Positions 30,748 to 39,455 of a stretch of DNA of 64,000 nt are shown here, one piece after another. Each line of letters opens with the position of its first letter. The stretch's first letter is position 1. Position numbers and translations under genes: made by a program. The stretch comes from Salinispora vitiensis (GTDB lineage Bacteria; Actinomycetota; Actinomycetes; Mycobacteriales; Micromonosporaceae): positions 295,578-359,577 of the forward strand of contig NZ_KB900388.1 of the NCBI RefSeq assembly GCF_000378825.1, in the 5' to 3' direction. Under the pieces are notes generated by a model that saw only the letters and a program-made list of their open reading frames with translations, was not told the origin of the DNA and made no database searches.

Positions 30748-31545
30748 TCAGAACGCCTCCACCGCCGGGGCAGGGTCGGCGTCCACGACGATCGGAGCGT
30801 GGTCGGAGGGGCCCTTACCCTTGCGGGCCTCCCGGTCCACGTATGCGGCCCGGACGACGCGGGCGAACGGAGCCGAGGCGTACACCAGGTCGATCCGCAT
30901 GCCCTTGTTCTGATGGAACATTCCGGCCCGATAGTCCCAGTAGGTGAACGGGTGCGGGCCCTTCATCGGGGTTGGTACGACATCGGCGAGGCCCAGGTCG
31001 CGTAGCGCCGCGAGCGCGGCTCGTTCGGCGGGCGTGACGTGGGTGGAGCCGGTGAACAGGGTCGGATCCCAGACATCCGCGTCGGTGGGCGCCACGTTGA
31101 AGTCGCCGCACACCACCAACGGCGCACCGCCGGTCAGTTCGCCCTCCAGCGCGTCCCGCAGTGCGCCGAGCCAGGCCAGTTTGTACGCGTAATGCGGGTC
31201 GTCGAGGGTCCGGCCGTTGGGCACGTAGACCGACCAGACCCGCAGTCCGGCGCAGGTGGCGGCGAGGGCGCGGGCCTCCGGCTCGGGAAAGCCCGGCTCG
31301 TCGGGGAAGCCGAGGGTGACATCGGTCAGGCCGACCCGGGACAGAATGGCGACCCCGTTCCACCGGCCGTCACTGTGGCTGGCGACCGTGTAGCCGAGCG
31401 CGCCAACCTCGGCGACCGGGAACGCGCCGTCCGGACACTTGGTCTCCTGGAGGCAGACCACATCGGGTTTCGTGCCCGCCAGCCAGTCGAGCAGCCGAGG
31501 CAGGCGGGCCTTAACGGAGTTGACGTTCCACGTCGCCAGGCGCAT
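30748..31545 (-). CDS. xthA: exodeoxyribonuclease III / AP endonuclease
   Basis: 265 aa, normal for the ExoIII branch of the EEP superfamily. Visible: MRLATWNVNSVKARLPRL (metal Asn), VCLQETKCPD (catalytic Glu, about 34), VYVPNGRTLDDPHYAYKLAW (Tyr), VVCGDFNVAPTDADVWDP (Asp/Asn, about 145), RIDLVYAS and GPSDHAPIVVD (terminal Asp-His). Cleaves DNA at abasic sites and removes 3' blocking groups in base-excision repair. The frame is open upstream, but this ATG begins the conserved N-terminus and is preceded by CAGGCT at leaderless spacing. Confidence 0.94.
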   Translation of the reverse strand: MRLATWNVNSVKARLPRLLDWLAGTKPDVVCLQETKCPDGAFPVAEVGALGYTVASHSDGRWNGVAILSRVGLTDVTLGFPDEPGFPEPEARALAATCAGLRVWSVYVPNGRTLDDPHYAYKLAWLGALRDALEGELTGGAPLVVCGDFNVAPTDADVWDPTLFTGSTHVTPAERAALAALRDLGLADVVPTPMKGPHPFTYWDYRAGMFHQNKGMRIDLVYASAPFARVVRAAYVDREARKGKGPSDHAPIVVDADPAPAVEAF

Positions 31546-31740
31546 GGTCCCAGCCTGCCCGATCTGTCGCCGACCTGCCGCGCGCCCGGGGCGTGTCGCC
31601 GACGGGCTGTCGGGGAGGGCACTCGGTGCCGCTCCCCGTCCCGCACTCTCGGCGTGGCCCGTTGGGCCGTAGGTGACCGGGCTCAACCCTCCGACCGGTC
31701 CTGCGGTCGACTTGGCGTCCCGTCGGAGCCGGCGGCCGGT

Positions 31741-32661
31741 TCAGCCGCCGGGGTTGTCGTTGGGGCGGGTCTGCTCGGCCAGAAAACGTTCCAACTCGGC
31801 ACCCAGTTCTTCGGCGGTCGGCAGGGCCTCGGACCCGGTGTTGAGCAGGTTCGGCTGGCCGCGTCCCCGGGCGAAGGCGTCGTACTGCTCCTCCAGCGCC
31901 TGGACCAGCGCTGCGGCGTCCTCGGTCTGGGCAACCTGCCGGTCGATTTCCGTCCGTACCGCCTCGGTCGCGGCCCGCAGATTTTCGCAGGGAAGGAGGA
32001 GCCCGGTGCTGCGTGACACTGAGGCGAGCAGCACCTCGGCGGCGGCGGGGTACTCGGTCTGCGCAACGTAGTGCGGCACGTGCGCCGCGAAGCCCAGCGC
32101 GTCCCGGCCCTGCTCGCCGAGGCGGTACTCCAGCAGGTGTCCGATGCTGCCCGGCACCTGCACCCGTTGCAGCCATGGCTCGTAGCCCGCGGTGAGCTCA
32201 CGTCGGGTGGCGTGGGCGGTGACGCCGGTGCGGCGGGTGTGTGGCACCGCCATCGGGATGGCGTTGAGCCCGACGGTCAGCCGGACGTCCAACCGGGCGG
32301 ATAGCCCGGCCACGGCGGCGACGAAGCGTTCCCACTGCAGGTCCGGCTCGGGGCCGGTGAGCAGCAGGAACGGGGTGTCGGCGTCGTCCCGGAGCAGGTG
32401 CAGCTCCAGGGCCGGCGCGTCGTAGGACTCCCAGTGGTCCTCGACGAAGGTCATCACCGGCCGGCGCGAGCGGTAGTCGAAGAGCTGGTCCAGGTCGAAC
32501 CGGGCCACCGGCCGCGCGTCGAGCGAGGTGAGTAGTTGCTCGCGCGCCAACCGGGTGGCGTTACCGGCGTCAACGAAGCCGGAGAGCGCCTGGATCAGGA
32601 CGGGCTGCCCGAGGTCGGGCAGATCGTCGGTGAGTTCGTAGAGCTCGTGTGGGTCGAGCAC
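31741..32661 (-). CDS. PAC2 family protein
   Basis: 306 aa. Matches the actinobacterial PAC2 (proteasome-assembly-chaperone-2-like) family: LYELTDDLPDLGQPVLIQAL, SGFVDAGNATRLAREQLL, LLTGPEPDLQWERFVAAV and VPHYVAQTEYPAAAEVLL. The mycobacterial homologue Rv2125 has this fold; a role with the actinobacterial proteasome is suspected but not proven. The last 45 residues are charged and end in NDNPGG. GTG at 32659-32661 with GGGAGG nine bases upstream is chosen over far-upstream in-frame starts. Confidence 0.88.
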   Translation of the reverse strand: MLDPHELYELTDDLPDLGQPVLIQALSGFVDAGNATRLAREQLLTSLDARPVARFDLDQLFDYRSRRPVMTFVEDHWESYDAPALELHLLRDDADTPFLLLTGPEPDLQWERFVAAVAGLSARLDVRLTVGLNAIPMAVPHTRRTGVTAHATRRELTAGYEPWLQRVQVPGSIGHLLEYRLGEQGRDALGFAAHVPHYVAQTEYPAAAEVLLASVSRSTGLLLPCENLRAATEAVRTEIDRQVAQTEDAAALVQALEEQYDAFARGRGQPNLLNTGSEALPTAEELGAELERFLAEQTRPNDNPGG

Positions 32662-32928
32662 CGGTGCGGACCTCCCTGGATGTGGCTGTGGGCCGTCATG
32701 CACGAACGGCACCCGGTTGGGGAAACTACCCGCAGTCCCGCGGCATTCCGCCGTGCCCCAGGCCGGGCCCCGGTCCGCGCTTCCGGCCGGGCCTGCCAGG
32801 ATGGGGTGTTCGCTACGCCGGGACGCCCCTGCCGGCCGGGGACGGGCCCGGCGACCGGCGTCAACTCGCCGTACGCCCAGCGACTGTGAGCCACAGTGGA
32901 CGGACATTGGGTGGGCTCCGTGCGGAGG
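32662..32928. other. intergenic region
   Basis: No convincing gene, repeat or structure seen here between the PAC2 gene and the promoter of the 15-codon ORF; this is ordinary high-GC intergenic sequence. Confidence 0.4.
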
Positions 32929-32956
32929 TTGCCCCGGCGAGCTACATCTGGATACA
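32929..32956 (+). promoter_or_regulatory. candidate promoter of a 15-codon ORF
   Basis: TTGCCC (32929-32934) and GATACA (32951-32956) separated by 16 bases, about 20 bases upstream of a strong GGAAGGAGG ribosome site. Confidence 0.35.
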
Positions 32957-32977
32957 GCACCACGGAAGGAGGCCGAC

Positions 32978-33025
32978 ATGTCTCGCAACCACCGGATCGG
33001 GACGTTCCTCCGCTCCCAGCGTTGA
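32978..33025 (+). CDS. 15-residue small ORF
   Basis: MSRNHRIGTFLRSQR, 15 residues, basic (four Arg). A nearly ideal GGAAGGAGG sits six bases before its ATG and a plausible promoter precedes it, which is unusual for a chance ORF. It could be a leader peptide or a true microprotein. The next gene starts 66 bases downstream. No family recognised. Confidence 0.4.
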   Translation: MSRNHRIGTFLRSQR

Positions 33026-33091
33026 CCCTGTCCGCGCCAGCGGTGAAGCTGGCAGGTAGGCCGCCCAGCCACAGACCCCGGGGAGCCCACA

Positions 33092-33955
33092 GTGACTGAT
33101 GCCGCGCCCGCCGATGGTCAGCCCGACGCTCGCCCGCCGCAGACACCCGAGGCGGCCCCGGCTGTCGCGGAGCCGCCAGCCGAGCTGTGGGACCGGATGC
33201 GCGAGGACCCGCAGTACGCGCCGGAGCACCTCGCCCTGGCAGCGGTGCGCCACCTCGGTCCGGAGGCGGCTCGGTGGGCGCGGCGGGTCCGCGCCGAGCA
33301 GTCCGAGACGGTGCCGGAGGAGGACCTGGCCGAGCAGGCGGTTCGCCGATTCGTCAACCACGCCCGGTTCCCCGAGGTGGCCTCCGGAGCACCGGGCCTG
33401 CCCGGCCTGGTGATCGACGTGGGTCTCCTCGCCTGGACGCAGGCCCGGATGGTGTTGCACGTCGCAGCCGCCCACGGGCTGGACGCCACGCACCATGATC
33501 GCGCCGTTGACCTGCTGGTGTTGCAGAAGGTGCACCAGGCCGCGCACGACGCACGGCTCGCGCTCGGGGCGGCCGCCGGCCGGGAGCGCGCTGATGCGCT
33601 CTTCGGCCCTGGCGCCGGCCAGGCCCCGCTCCGTCCGGCCCCGTTCGGCCCGGCCCTGTTCGGTCCGGCCCAACCCGGTCCGGCCCAGCCCGCTCCGGCC
33701 CCGCTCGGCCAGGTGACGCTTCGCCTCGGTGCCCAACTTGCCCAGATGGCCGGTGCGCGGGCCACCAAACGGGTTGTCGCGAAGGTGCTGCCGGGCGTCG
33801 CCATCATCCTGGGTACCTGGGCGAGTTCCTCGGCAACCAGGGAACTCGCCGCGCGCTCGCAGGCGCTGTACCACCAGCACAGTGGGGTGGGTTGCCGGTG
33901 TGATGACACCGGGGACTGCCACGTCAGGCGATGCGTCCCCAGGCTTCCCAGGTGA
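33092..33955 (+). CDS. hypothetical protein with Ala/Pro-rich linker
   Basis: 287 aa, not firmly recognised. After a proline-rich leader, residues 30-165 are helical (LWDRMREDPQYAPEHLALAA, LPGLVIDVGLLAWTQARMVL, DLLVLQKVHQAAHDARLAL), resembling bacterial EcsC-like hypothetical proteins. Then a linker of repeated FGPA/QPGPA units (about 175-205) leads to a second helical part with a hydrophobic stretch (VVAKVLPGVAIILGTWA). The Cys-rich end (GCRCDDTGDC) overlaps the convergent SGNH gene by 32 bases. GTG start with GGGAG upstream. Confidence 0.7.
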   Translation: MTDAAPADGQPDARPPQTPEAAPAVAEPPAELWDRMREDPQYAPEHLALAAVRHLGPEAARWARRVRAEQSETVPEEDLAEQAVRRFVNHARFPEVASGAPGLPGLVIDVGLLAWTQARMVLHVAAAHGLDATHHDRAVDLLVLQKVHQAAHDARLALGAAAGRERADALFGPGAGQAPLRPAPFGPALFGPAQPGPAQPAPAPLGQVTLRLGAQLAQMAGARATKRVVAKVLPGVAIILGTWASSSATRELAARSQALYHQHSGVGCRCDDTGDCHVRRCVPRLPR

Positions 33956-34772
33956 CCTCGGCGAGCCGCTCTTGGCCGGCGAGGTTGGGGTGGAACCAGT
34001 CAAAGGTGCTGACCAGGTCCAGCGTGAACCGGAGCCGGTGGGCGGCACCGTCGTCGTAGCGGCAGCGGGAGCCGTACGCCGCGCAGGCCGCGGCGAGCTG
34101 TTCGTTGTAGTCGGCGACCCGTTCGCGTACGGCGTCTCGTCGGGAACGATCCGCCGGGTCGGTGGAGGTCGGATTCTTGAGCAGGGCCGGGCAGATTCCC
34201 AGACTCCAGGCCCGTACCGCCCGTTCGTTGGTGTGCCCCACCTCCCAGAGTCGGTACAGGTCCGGAATGCTCACCACCAGCAGCCGCGCCTTCGGCAGCT
34301 CCGCATCCAGCACCTGTAGCCCGCGGTCCACCTGACTCCGGAACGTCTCCACCGGGGTCATCGCCGCTACTTCGCCGTGACAGACGTCGTTGGCGCCGAT
34401 GAGTACGGTGATCCGGCCCGGTCGGTTCCGCGTCGCCTGCTCCGCCTGGCCGGCTAGCGCGGACGCCCGGGCTCCCGCCTGCGCGTGGTTGAACGCCTGC
34501 CCACGGAGCGCCGGATCATGTTCCAGTAGCCGTCGGTAGTGGCTCTCCATCCGGAGGCTGTTCCCGGTTGACCAGGAGTTGCGTTCGCACGGGGCCACTA
34601 CCAGGCAGGAACCGAAGCCGGTGCTGATCGAATCGCCGAGGGCGGCGATCCCGCCGGCCTCGGTGCCGGGTGACCCTGGATCGGGGCTGGGTGCTGTGCC
34701 GCCGCCGCTTTCGCAGGCGAGTGCGACGAGCGCGAGTAGGCAGACGACGGCGGTGACCCAGCGTCGAGGCAT
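33924..34772 (-). CDS. SGNH/GDSL-family lipoprotein hydrolase
   Basis: 282 aa. The lipoprotein signal peptide VTAVVCLLALVALAC ends in a lipobox with the acylated Cys near residue 20, so the enzyme sits on the outer face of the membrane. Block I GDSISTG (catalytic Ser, about 45), the block III motif GANDVCHG (about 126) and the C-terminal DWFHPN (catalytic Asp-His, about 263) are present. Several Cys pairs may form disulfides. Likely an esterase or acyl-hydrolase of lipids or cell-wall esters. GGGGAAG upstream supports the ATG at 34770-34772; an upstream ATG would bury the signal peptide. Confidence 0.88.
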   Translation of the reverse strand: MPRRWVTAVVCLLALVALACESGGGTAPSPDPGSPGTEAGGIAALGDSISTGFGSCLVVAPCERNSWSTGNSLRMESHYRRLLEHDPALRGQAFNHAQAGARASALAGQAEQATRNRPGRITVLIGANDVCHGEVAAMTPVETFRSQVDRGLQVLDAELPKARLLVVSIPDLYRLWEVGHTNERAVRAWSLGICPALLKNPTSTDPADRSRRDAVRERVADYNEQLAAACAAYGSRCRYDDGAAHRLRFTLDLVSTFDWFHPNLAGQERLAEVTWEAWGRIA

Positions 34773-34894
34773 GGCTTCCCCAAGCGGCCGAGCGGCGAGT
34801 GATTGCCTGGGCACTCTATGGGCGCGGGCGGGGTGGTGGTCGGGCAGTGTCGGAAATGCAGCACCGAATCGCGGTGCGGCGCCAGCCGGCGCGG

Positions 34895-34913
34895 GAACCG
34901 CTGTCCGCGGTTC
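34895..34913 (-). terminator. small hairpin after the ABM gene
   Basis: GAACCGC/GCGGTTC, seven base pairs around five bases, directly after the TAA at 34915. Confidence 0.4.
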
Positions 34914-34914
34914 T

Positions 34915-35508
34915 TTATCGTGGGCCGCGGGGGCGAGGCCGACCGTGCAGCCACCAGCCGAGCGCCTGGGTGATCCGGGGCAACACCACGTACGTCATCA
35001 GTGGTGTCAGCGTCAATGTCATGATCAGTACCCGAGCCGGCACCGGGACATCCGGGATGAGCCGGCCGGTCAGCAGGGTCGCGGTCAGGCTGAGGGGGAA
35101 GAACGCCAACCAGATCGTCACCGCCTGCTTCCAACGCGGCGGCGACGGTGGCGGAGCGGTCGGCTCTGCGCTGACCGGCTCGACAACCTGCCGGGAGAAC
35201 CAGCCCTCGACCCCGGTCCGGCGTTCCACCTGGGTGTGCTCGACGACGCCCTGCGCCGAGGCCAGCCACCAGTGCCGCTGCGGTGACTCCTCCCAGCGAC
35301 GCAGCGTCTCGTCGTCGGCGAACCGGTAGAGCATGTGCCACTCGCCGGATCCGGGTGCGCTGCGGATCCATCCGGCCCCGAGAAAGCCGGGAAACGCCTC
35401 CGCCAACGCCGTACCGGCGCGCATCCACGCCACCATCTCCGGGGTTCGCGCCGGGTCGGTGCGTCGGGCGACGGAGACGGTCACTGGCATCGAGGGCGTC
35501 CTGGTCAT
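34915..35508 (-). CDS. ABM-domain protein with C-terminal membrane helices
   Basis: 197 aa. The N-terminal 95 residues form an antibiotic-biosynthesis-monooxygenase-like ferredoxin fold (VTVSVARRTDPARTPEMVAW, GWIRSAPGSGEWHMLYRFA, LRRWEESPQRHWWL). A Pro-rich linker leads to two transmembrane helices (AVTIWLAFFPLSLTATLLTG and RVLIMTLTLTPLMTYVVL). This ABM-plus-two-helix arrangement is a known family of unknown function, sometimes seen as a haem- or small-molecule-related membrane protein. The start at the ATG 35506-35508 gives the compact domain. Confidence 0.78.
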   Translation of the reverse strand: MTRTPSMPVTVSVARRTDPARTPEMVAWMRAGTALAEAFPGFLGAGWIRSAPGSGEWHMLYRFADDETLRRWEESPQRHWWLASAQGVVEHTQVERRTGVEGWFSRQVVEPVSAEPTAPPPSPPRWKQAVTIWLAFFPLSLTATLLTGRLIPDVPVPARVLIMTLTLTPLMTYVVLPRITQALGWWLHGRPRPRGPR

Positions 35509-35725
35509 GTCTCCATGTTCCTCGCCGAAACCCGGATTGACCGGTGTGCGGCGCGTTGGTGTAACGCGACTAACCCGGGTGGTGAGCCGATTCACCGCGG
35601 CCATCCCGCACGGTCGGAACAACACCGGTCGGACGTTGCTTCTGACCGGGGCGGGCTCCCGGTGGGGTGTGCGCTGGCCGGAACGGCTCCGGGTTAGGCG
35701 GGCCCTCGGCGGGTAGGCCCAGGTG

Positions 35726-35989
35726 ATGACGAGATCGCAGCCCCGGCGTGCCCGTGGCACCGTCGGTCACGCCTACAGCGCGCTCAACCTTCGCCTGGTG
35801 CTCGCCAGCTTCGGCTTGATCACGATGGTGGTCTTCGGCGTGCTGGCGTTCCGGGCGGGGGTGGTCTGGCTGGGGGTGGTCTGCGCCCTCTTCGCCGTGG
35901 TCGCCGTCGTCGACCTGGTGATCATCCAGCGGCGGCGGGGCGCGCGTCGCCGGGAGGAACCAGGCACCCGGCACTCGCTGTTCGAGTGA
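35726..35989 (+). CDS. small two-helix membrane protein (DUF6343-like)
   Basis: 87 aa. A basic N-terminus (TRSQPRRARGTVGHAYSALN), two transmembrane helices (LVLASFGLITMVVFGVLAF and WLGVVCALFAVVAVVDLVII) and a basic tail. Consistent with actinomycete small membrane proteins annotated as DUF6343; no known function. An in-frame GTG directly precedes the ATG. Confidence 0.65.
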   Translation: MTRSQPRRARGTVGHAYSALNLRLVLASFGLITMVVFGVLAFRAGVVWLGVVCALFAVVAVVDLVIIQRRRGARRREEPGTRHSLFE

Positions 35990-36158
35990 GCGGAGTTCGC
36001 CATGCCCATCGCTGGCGGGGAGATACCTACGCCGCTGCCCGGGCCGAGGGCGTCGGCTCTCCGATGGTGGGGCTCGACGACGGTGAGATTCGCCGCGCCA
36101 CGCCGGGCCGGGGTGCCTCCTTGAGACAACGGCCTCTTCGCCTGGCAGGCTGCCTCCC

Positions 36159-36884
36159 ATGACCTTGAAGCTGCGTTCGTTCGGCATGAGCGACCGTGGG
36201 CTGATCCGGAGTGGGAACCAGGACGCCCTGCACTCAGGTAGCTGGCTCGTCGCCGTCGCCGACGGTATGGGTGGGATGGCCGCTGGTGATCTTGCCAGCT
36301 CGATGGCGATCAGTTCCATTGCGCCAATCGACGTGGCGACCCCGGAAGACGAGCTGGTAGCTGCCTTGCAGCGGGCCATTGCGGTGGGGACGGCACGAAT
36401 TCGGCAGGCCGTCAGTGCGGAGCCGGAGCGCCAGGGCATGGGTACGACGCTGACCGCCCTGCTCCTTTCCCGAACGGGCAGCTGCCTCGCGTTGGCGCAC
36501 GTCGGTGACTCCCGGGCGTACCTGTTCCGCGAGGGCGTGCTCAAACAGATCACCCGGGACGACACGTTCGTGCAGCTCCTCGTTGACCAGGGGGTCATCA
36601 CCCCGGACGAGGCGAGTAGCCACCCCCGGCGAGCCGTCGTAACCCAGGCGCTGCAGGGCGAGGAGGTCTCCCCGGCCTACGCGACGATGGTCCCCTGGGC
36701 CGGCGATCGTTGGTTGCTGTGCAGCGACGGGCTGTCGAACGTGGTCCGCCCCGAGACGCTCACCGGGGTGCTCGCCGAATACCCCGACCGGACCGAGTGC
36801 GCCCGAAAGTTGATCGACCTGGCGCTGCACGCCGGTGGCCCGGACAACATCACCGCCGTCGTCGCCGACCTGGTGGCGGAGTGA
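36159..36884 (+). CDS. PP2C-family serine/threonine phosphatase
   Basis: 241 aa, the size of bacterial PstP/Stp catalytic domains. Motifs in order: GLIRSGNQDAL (about 15), VAVADGMGGMAAGD (metal Asp, about 32), GMGTTLTALLL (about 93), LAHVGDSRAYLFR (about 113), LCSDGLSNVV (about 187) and GGPDNITAVV (about 227). Removes phosphate from Ser/Thr of kinase substrates; no transmembrane segment is present, unlike PstP, so it is cytosolic. CAGGCT lies seven bases before the ATG, suggesting leaderless translation. Convergent to hrpB with a 3-base gap. Confidence 0.92.
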   Translation: MTLKLRSFGMSDRGLIRSGNQDALHSGSWLVAVADGMGGMAAGDLASSMAISSIAPIDVATPEDELVAALQRAIAVGTARIRQAVSAEPERQGMGTTLTALLLSRTGSCLALAHVGDSRAYLFREGVLKQITRDDTFVQLLVDQGVITPDEASSHPRRAVVTQALQGEEVSPAYATMVPWAGDRWLLCSDGLSNVVRPETLTGVLAEYPDRTECARKLIDLALHAGGPDNITAVVADLVAE

Positions 36885-36887
36885 GGC

Positions 36888-39455
36888 TCAGCGGCGGCGC
36901 GGATTGGCCCGCCGGGTCGGCTCGGCGGTCGTCGGATCCACCGGCCAGGAGTGCCGTGGATAGCGCCCGCGCAGCTCCGCCCGCACCTGCGGGTAGCCGG
37001 AACGCCAGAAAGACGCCAGGTCCGCGGTGACCGCGACGGGACGCCCGGCGGGGGAGAGGAGTCGCAGCAGAACGGGGACCCGACCAGCAGCGATCCGGGG
37101 CGCCTCCGGCCAGCCGAAGGTCTCCTGGAGCCGGACCGCCAACACCGGCGTGGCCGGATCCGTGTAGTCGACGCGGATCCGGGAACCGCTGGGCACCGGG
37201 AGTCGCTCCGGGGCGAGTTCGTCCAGGCGGGCCGCGAGTGACCAGGGCAGCAGGCGGCGCAGCGCGGAGAGCACATCAATCCGGGCCAGGTCGGCCCGCC
37301 GTCGTGCCCCGGCCAGCTCCGGCGCGAGCCAGTCCGGCGCCGCCGCCAGCAGCGCCTCGTCGTCAACCTTCGGCCACTCGGCGCCGAGGGCCGTGTGGCA
37401 GAACGCCAACCGCTCGCGTAACGCCCGGGCCGCCGGGGACCAGGTCAGCAGCCCCAGCCCGGTACGGCGGAGGCCGTCCACGAGCGCGTTGCACAACTCG
37501 TCCCGGTGTGGCGCGACGAGCGGGCGTTCCACGAGGTCGAGGGAGCCAAGTCGGACCACCTCCCGAGCCACCACATCCGTCCCGGACCAGGCCACCTCGC
37601 GCGCCGTGGTCAGCAGCGAGCCGCCCGCCGCCCGGGCGGTCGCCTCGTCGATCGGAGCCGCCAGTCGGATTCGGGCAGCCGGCGCCCCCGGCGTCCGGTC
37701 GGCGACCGCGACCGCCAGCCACACCGAATCGGTCAGCGCCGACCCGGGCGCCAGCGTCGCAGCGGTCCCACCACTCATCAGGTACGTCGGGTCGCCGGGC
37801 CGCCGGATGCGGGCCAGCCGTTCCGGGTACGCCAGGCCGACGACCAGCCCCGCGGCCAGGTCGTCGGGGCGGCTGGGCTCCGGCGTCGTCGGTCCCGGGC
37901 CCGCGGGCAGGGCGGTACGCAGCCGGCGTACCTCGGCTCGCCAGCGGTTCGTGGCGGCGGCGTCCGTTCCGGAGCGAAGCCGTCGCAGCGCGGCGGTGAG
38001 GTCGTCCCGGGAGCCGGTGACCCCCTCCTCGGCGAGGAGGGCGACCACCTCGGCCGCGCGGTCCGGGCCCAGCTGGGCGGCGCCGTCGATCAGGGCGCGA
38101 CCCAGCCGGGGGTGCGTGCCGACCGCGGCGATCGCCCGGCCGCGGCTGGTGACCCGCCGATCGGCGTCCAGCGCGCCGAGCGCGACGAGAGACTCCTGGG
38201 CCACGGCGAGCGCGGCTCGCGGTGGTGGGTCCGGTAGCGCGAGGCCGTGTCCGTCCGGCGTGCCCCAGGCCGCGATGTCCAGCGCGAACCGGGTCAGGTC
38301 GGCGGTCGCGATCTCTGGCTCCGGCTGTGCGGGGAGTCGTTCGTGCTGCGCAGCCGACCAGCAGCGGTACACCTGCCCCGGGCCCTCCCGGCCGGCCCGA
38401 CCGGCCCGCTGGGTGGCGGCGGCCCGGGACACCGGGACGGTGACCAGCGCGCCCAGCCCGCGGGCGAGGTCCGTACGCGCGACGCGGGCCAGCCCCGAGT
38501 CGACGACCACCCGTACCCCCGGCACCGTCAGGCTGCTCTCGGCGACCGACGTCGCCAGCACCACCCGCCGACGGCCGCGTGCGGAGCCGGCGCGGGGTGC
38601 GGCGTCGGACGTGCCGAGCCGGAACGGTTGCGCCTGCAACACGGCGTCCTGCTCCGCTGGGCGCTGCCGGCCGTGCAACGGCAGGACCGTGACCTCGGCG
38701 GGCAGGCCGGCCAGTCGGGCGCGGACGGCGGCGATCTCTCCAGTGCCGGGGAGGAAGACCAACACGTCGCCGTCGTGCTCGCGGAGGGCCCGCCGGATGG
38801 TCGCCGCGACATGGTCGAGTAGCACCGGATCCACCCGGCCGCTGCCAGCGGGCAAGACCGGGCGGGGCGGCGGTGCCCAGATCCGGGCCACCGGGTGCGC
38901 CGCCGCTGACGCCTGCACCACCGGTGCGGGCGTGTCACCGCCCAGCAGCGCGGCGACCCGATCCGAGTCGGGGGTGGCCGACATGCCGAGTAGCCACAGC
39001 TCCGGGCGGAGCGCGGCCCGCGCCTCCACCGTGAACGCGAGCGCCAGGTCGGCGTCGAGCTGCCGTTCGTGGATCTCGTCGAGCAGGACGGCGCTGCTGC
39101 CGGTCAGCTCCGGGTCGTGGTGCAGCCGGCGGACCAGCAGTCCGGTCGTCACCACCTCGATCCGGGTGCGTGGTCCGACGCGGCGGTCGCCCCGCACCGC
39201 GTACCCGACCCGCTCGCCCACCCGTTCGCCGAGCAGCGCGGCCATCCGGCGGGCGGCGGCGCGGGCGGCCATCCGACGGGGCTGCGCCACCAGCACCCGG
39301 CCGGTCACCTCCTCGGCGACGGCGAGCGGGAGCAGCGTGGTCTTGCCGCTGCCCGGCGGCGCTACCAGCACGGCGGTGCCGGTAGCGCGCAGTGCCGCCA
39401 GCACCGTCGGTACCACCGGCCGGACCGGTAGCTCAATGGGGGCGTCGGAGAACAC
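36888..39455 (-). CDS. hrpB: ATP-dependent helicase HrpB
   Basis: 855 aa, typical of HrpB (about 810-850). DEAH-type SF2 helicase: VAPPGSGKTTLLPL (about 32), LLDEIHERQLDADLAL (DEIH variant, about 126), GMSATPDSDRVA, LVFLPGTGEI, VLATSVAESSLTVPGV, QRAGRAGREGPG, and the C-terminal HrpB domain (VDYTDPATPVLAVRLQETFG). Function in bacteria is poorly defined, probably RNA or RNP remodelling. The preferred start is the GTG at 39453-39455: GACACT lies six bases upstream, a leaderless arrangement, and upstream codons are Arg-rich and unconserved. Confidence 0.9.
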   Translation of the reverse strand: MFSDAPIELPVRPVVPTVLAALRATGTAVLVAPPGSGKTTLLPLAVAEEVTGRVLVAQPRRMAARAAARRMAALLGERVGERVGYAVRGDRRVGPRTRIEVVTTGLLVRRLHHDPELTGSSAVLLDEIHERQLDADLALAFTVEARAALRPELWLLGMSATPDSDRVAALLGGDTPAPVVQASAAAHPVARIWAPPPRPVLPAGSGRVDPVLLDHVAATIRRALREHDGDVLVFLPGTGEIAAVRARLAGLPAEVTVLPLHGRQRPAEQDAVLQAQPFRLGTSDAAPRAGSARGRRRVVLATSVAESSLTVPGVRVVVDSGLARVARTDLARGLGALVTVPVSRAAATQRAGRAGREGPGQVYRCWSAAQHERLPAQPEPEIATADLTRFALDIAAWGTPDGHGLALPDPPPRAALAVAQESLVALGALDADRRVTSRGRAIAAVGTHPRLGRALIDGAAQLGPDRAAEVVALLAEEGVTGSRDDLTAALRRLRSGTDAAATNRWRAEVRRLRTALPAGPGPTTPEPSRPDDLAAGLVVGLAYPERLARIRRPGDPTYLMSGGTAATLAPGSALTDSVWLAVAVADRTPGAPAARIRLAAPIDEATARAAGGSLLTTAREVAWSGTDVVAREVVRLGSLDLVERPLVAPHRDELCNALVDGLRRTGLGLLTWSPAARALRERLAFCHTALGAEWPKVDDEALLAAAPDWLAPELAGARRRADLARIDVLSALRRLLPWSLAARLDELAPERLPVPSGSRIRVDYTDPATPVLAVRLQETFGWPEAPRIAAGRVPVLLRLLSPAGRPVAVTADLASFWRSGYPQVRAELRGRYPRHSWPVDPTTAEPTRRANPRRR

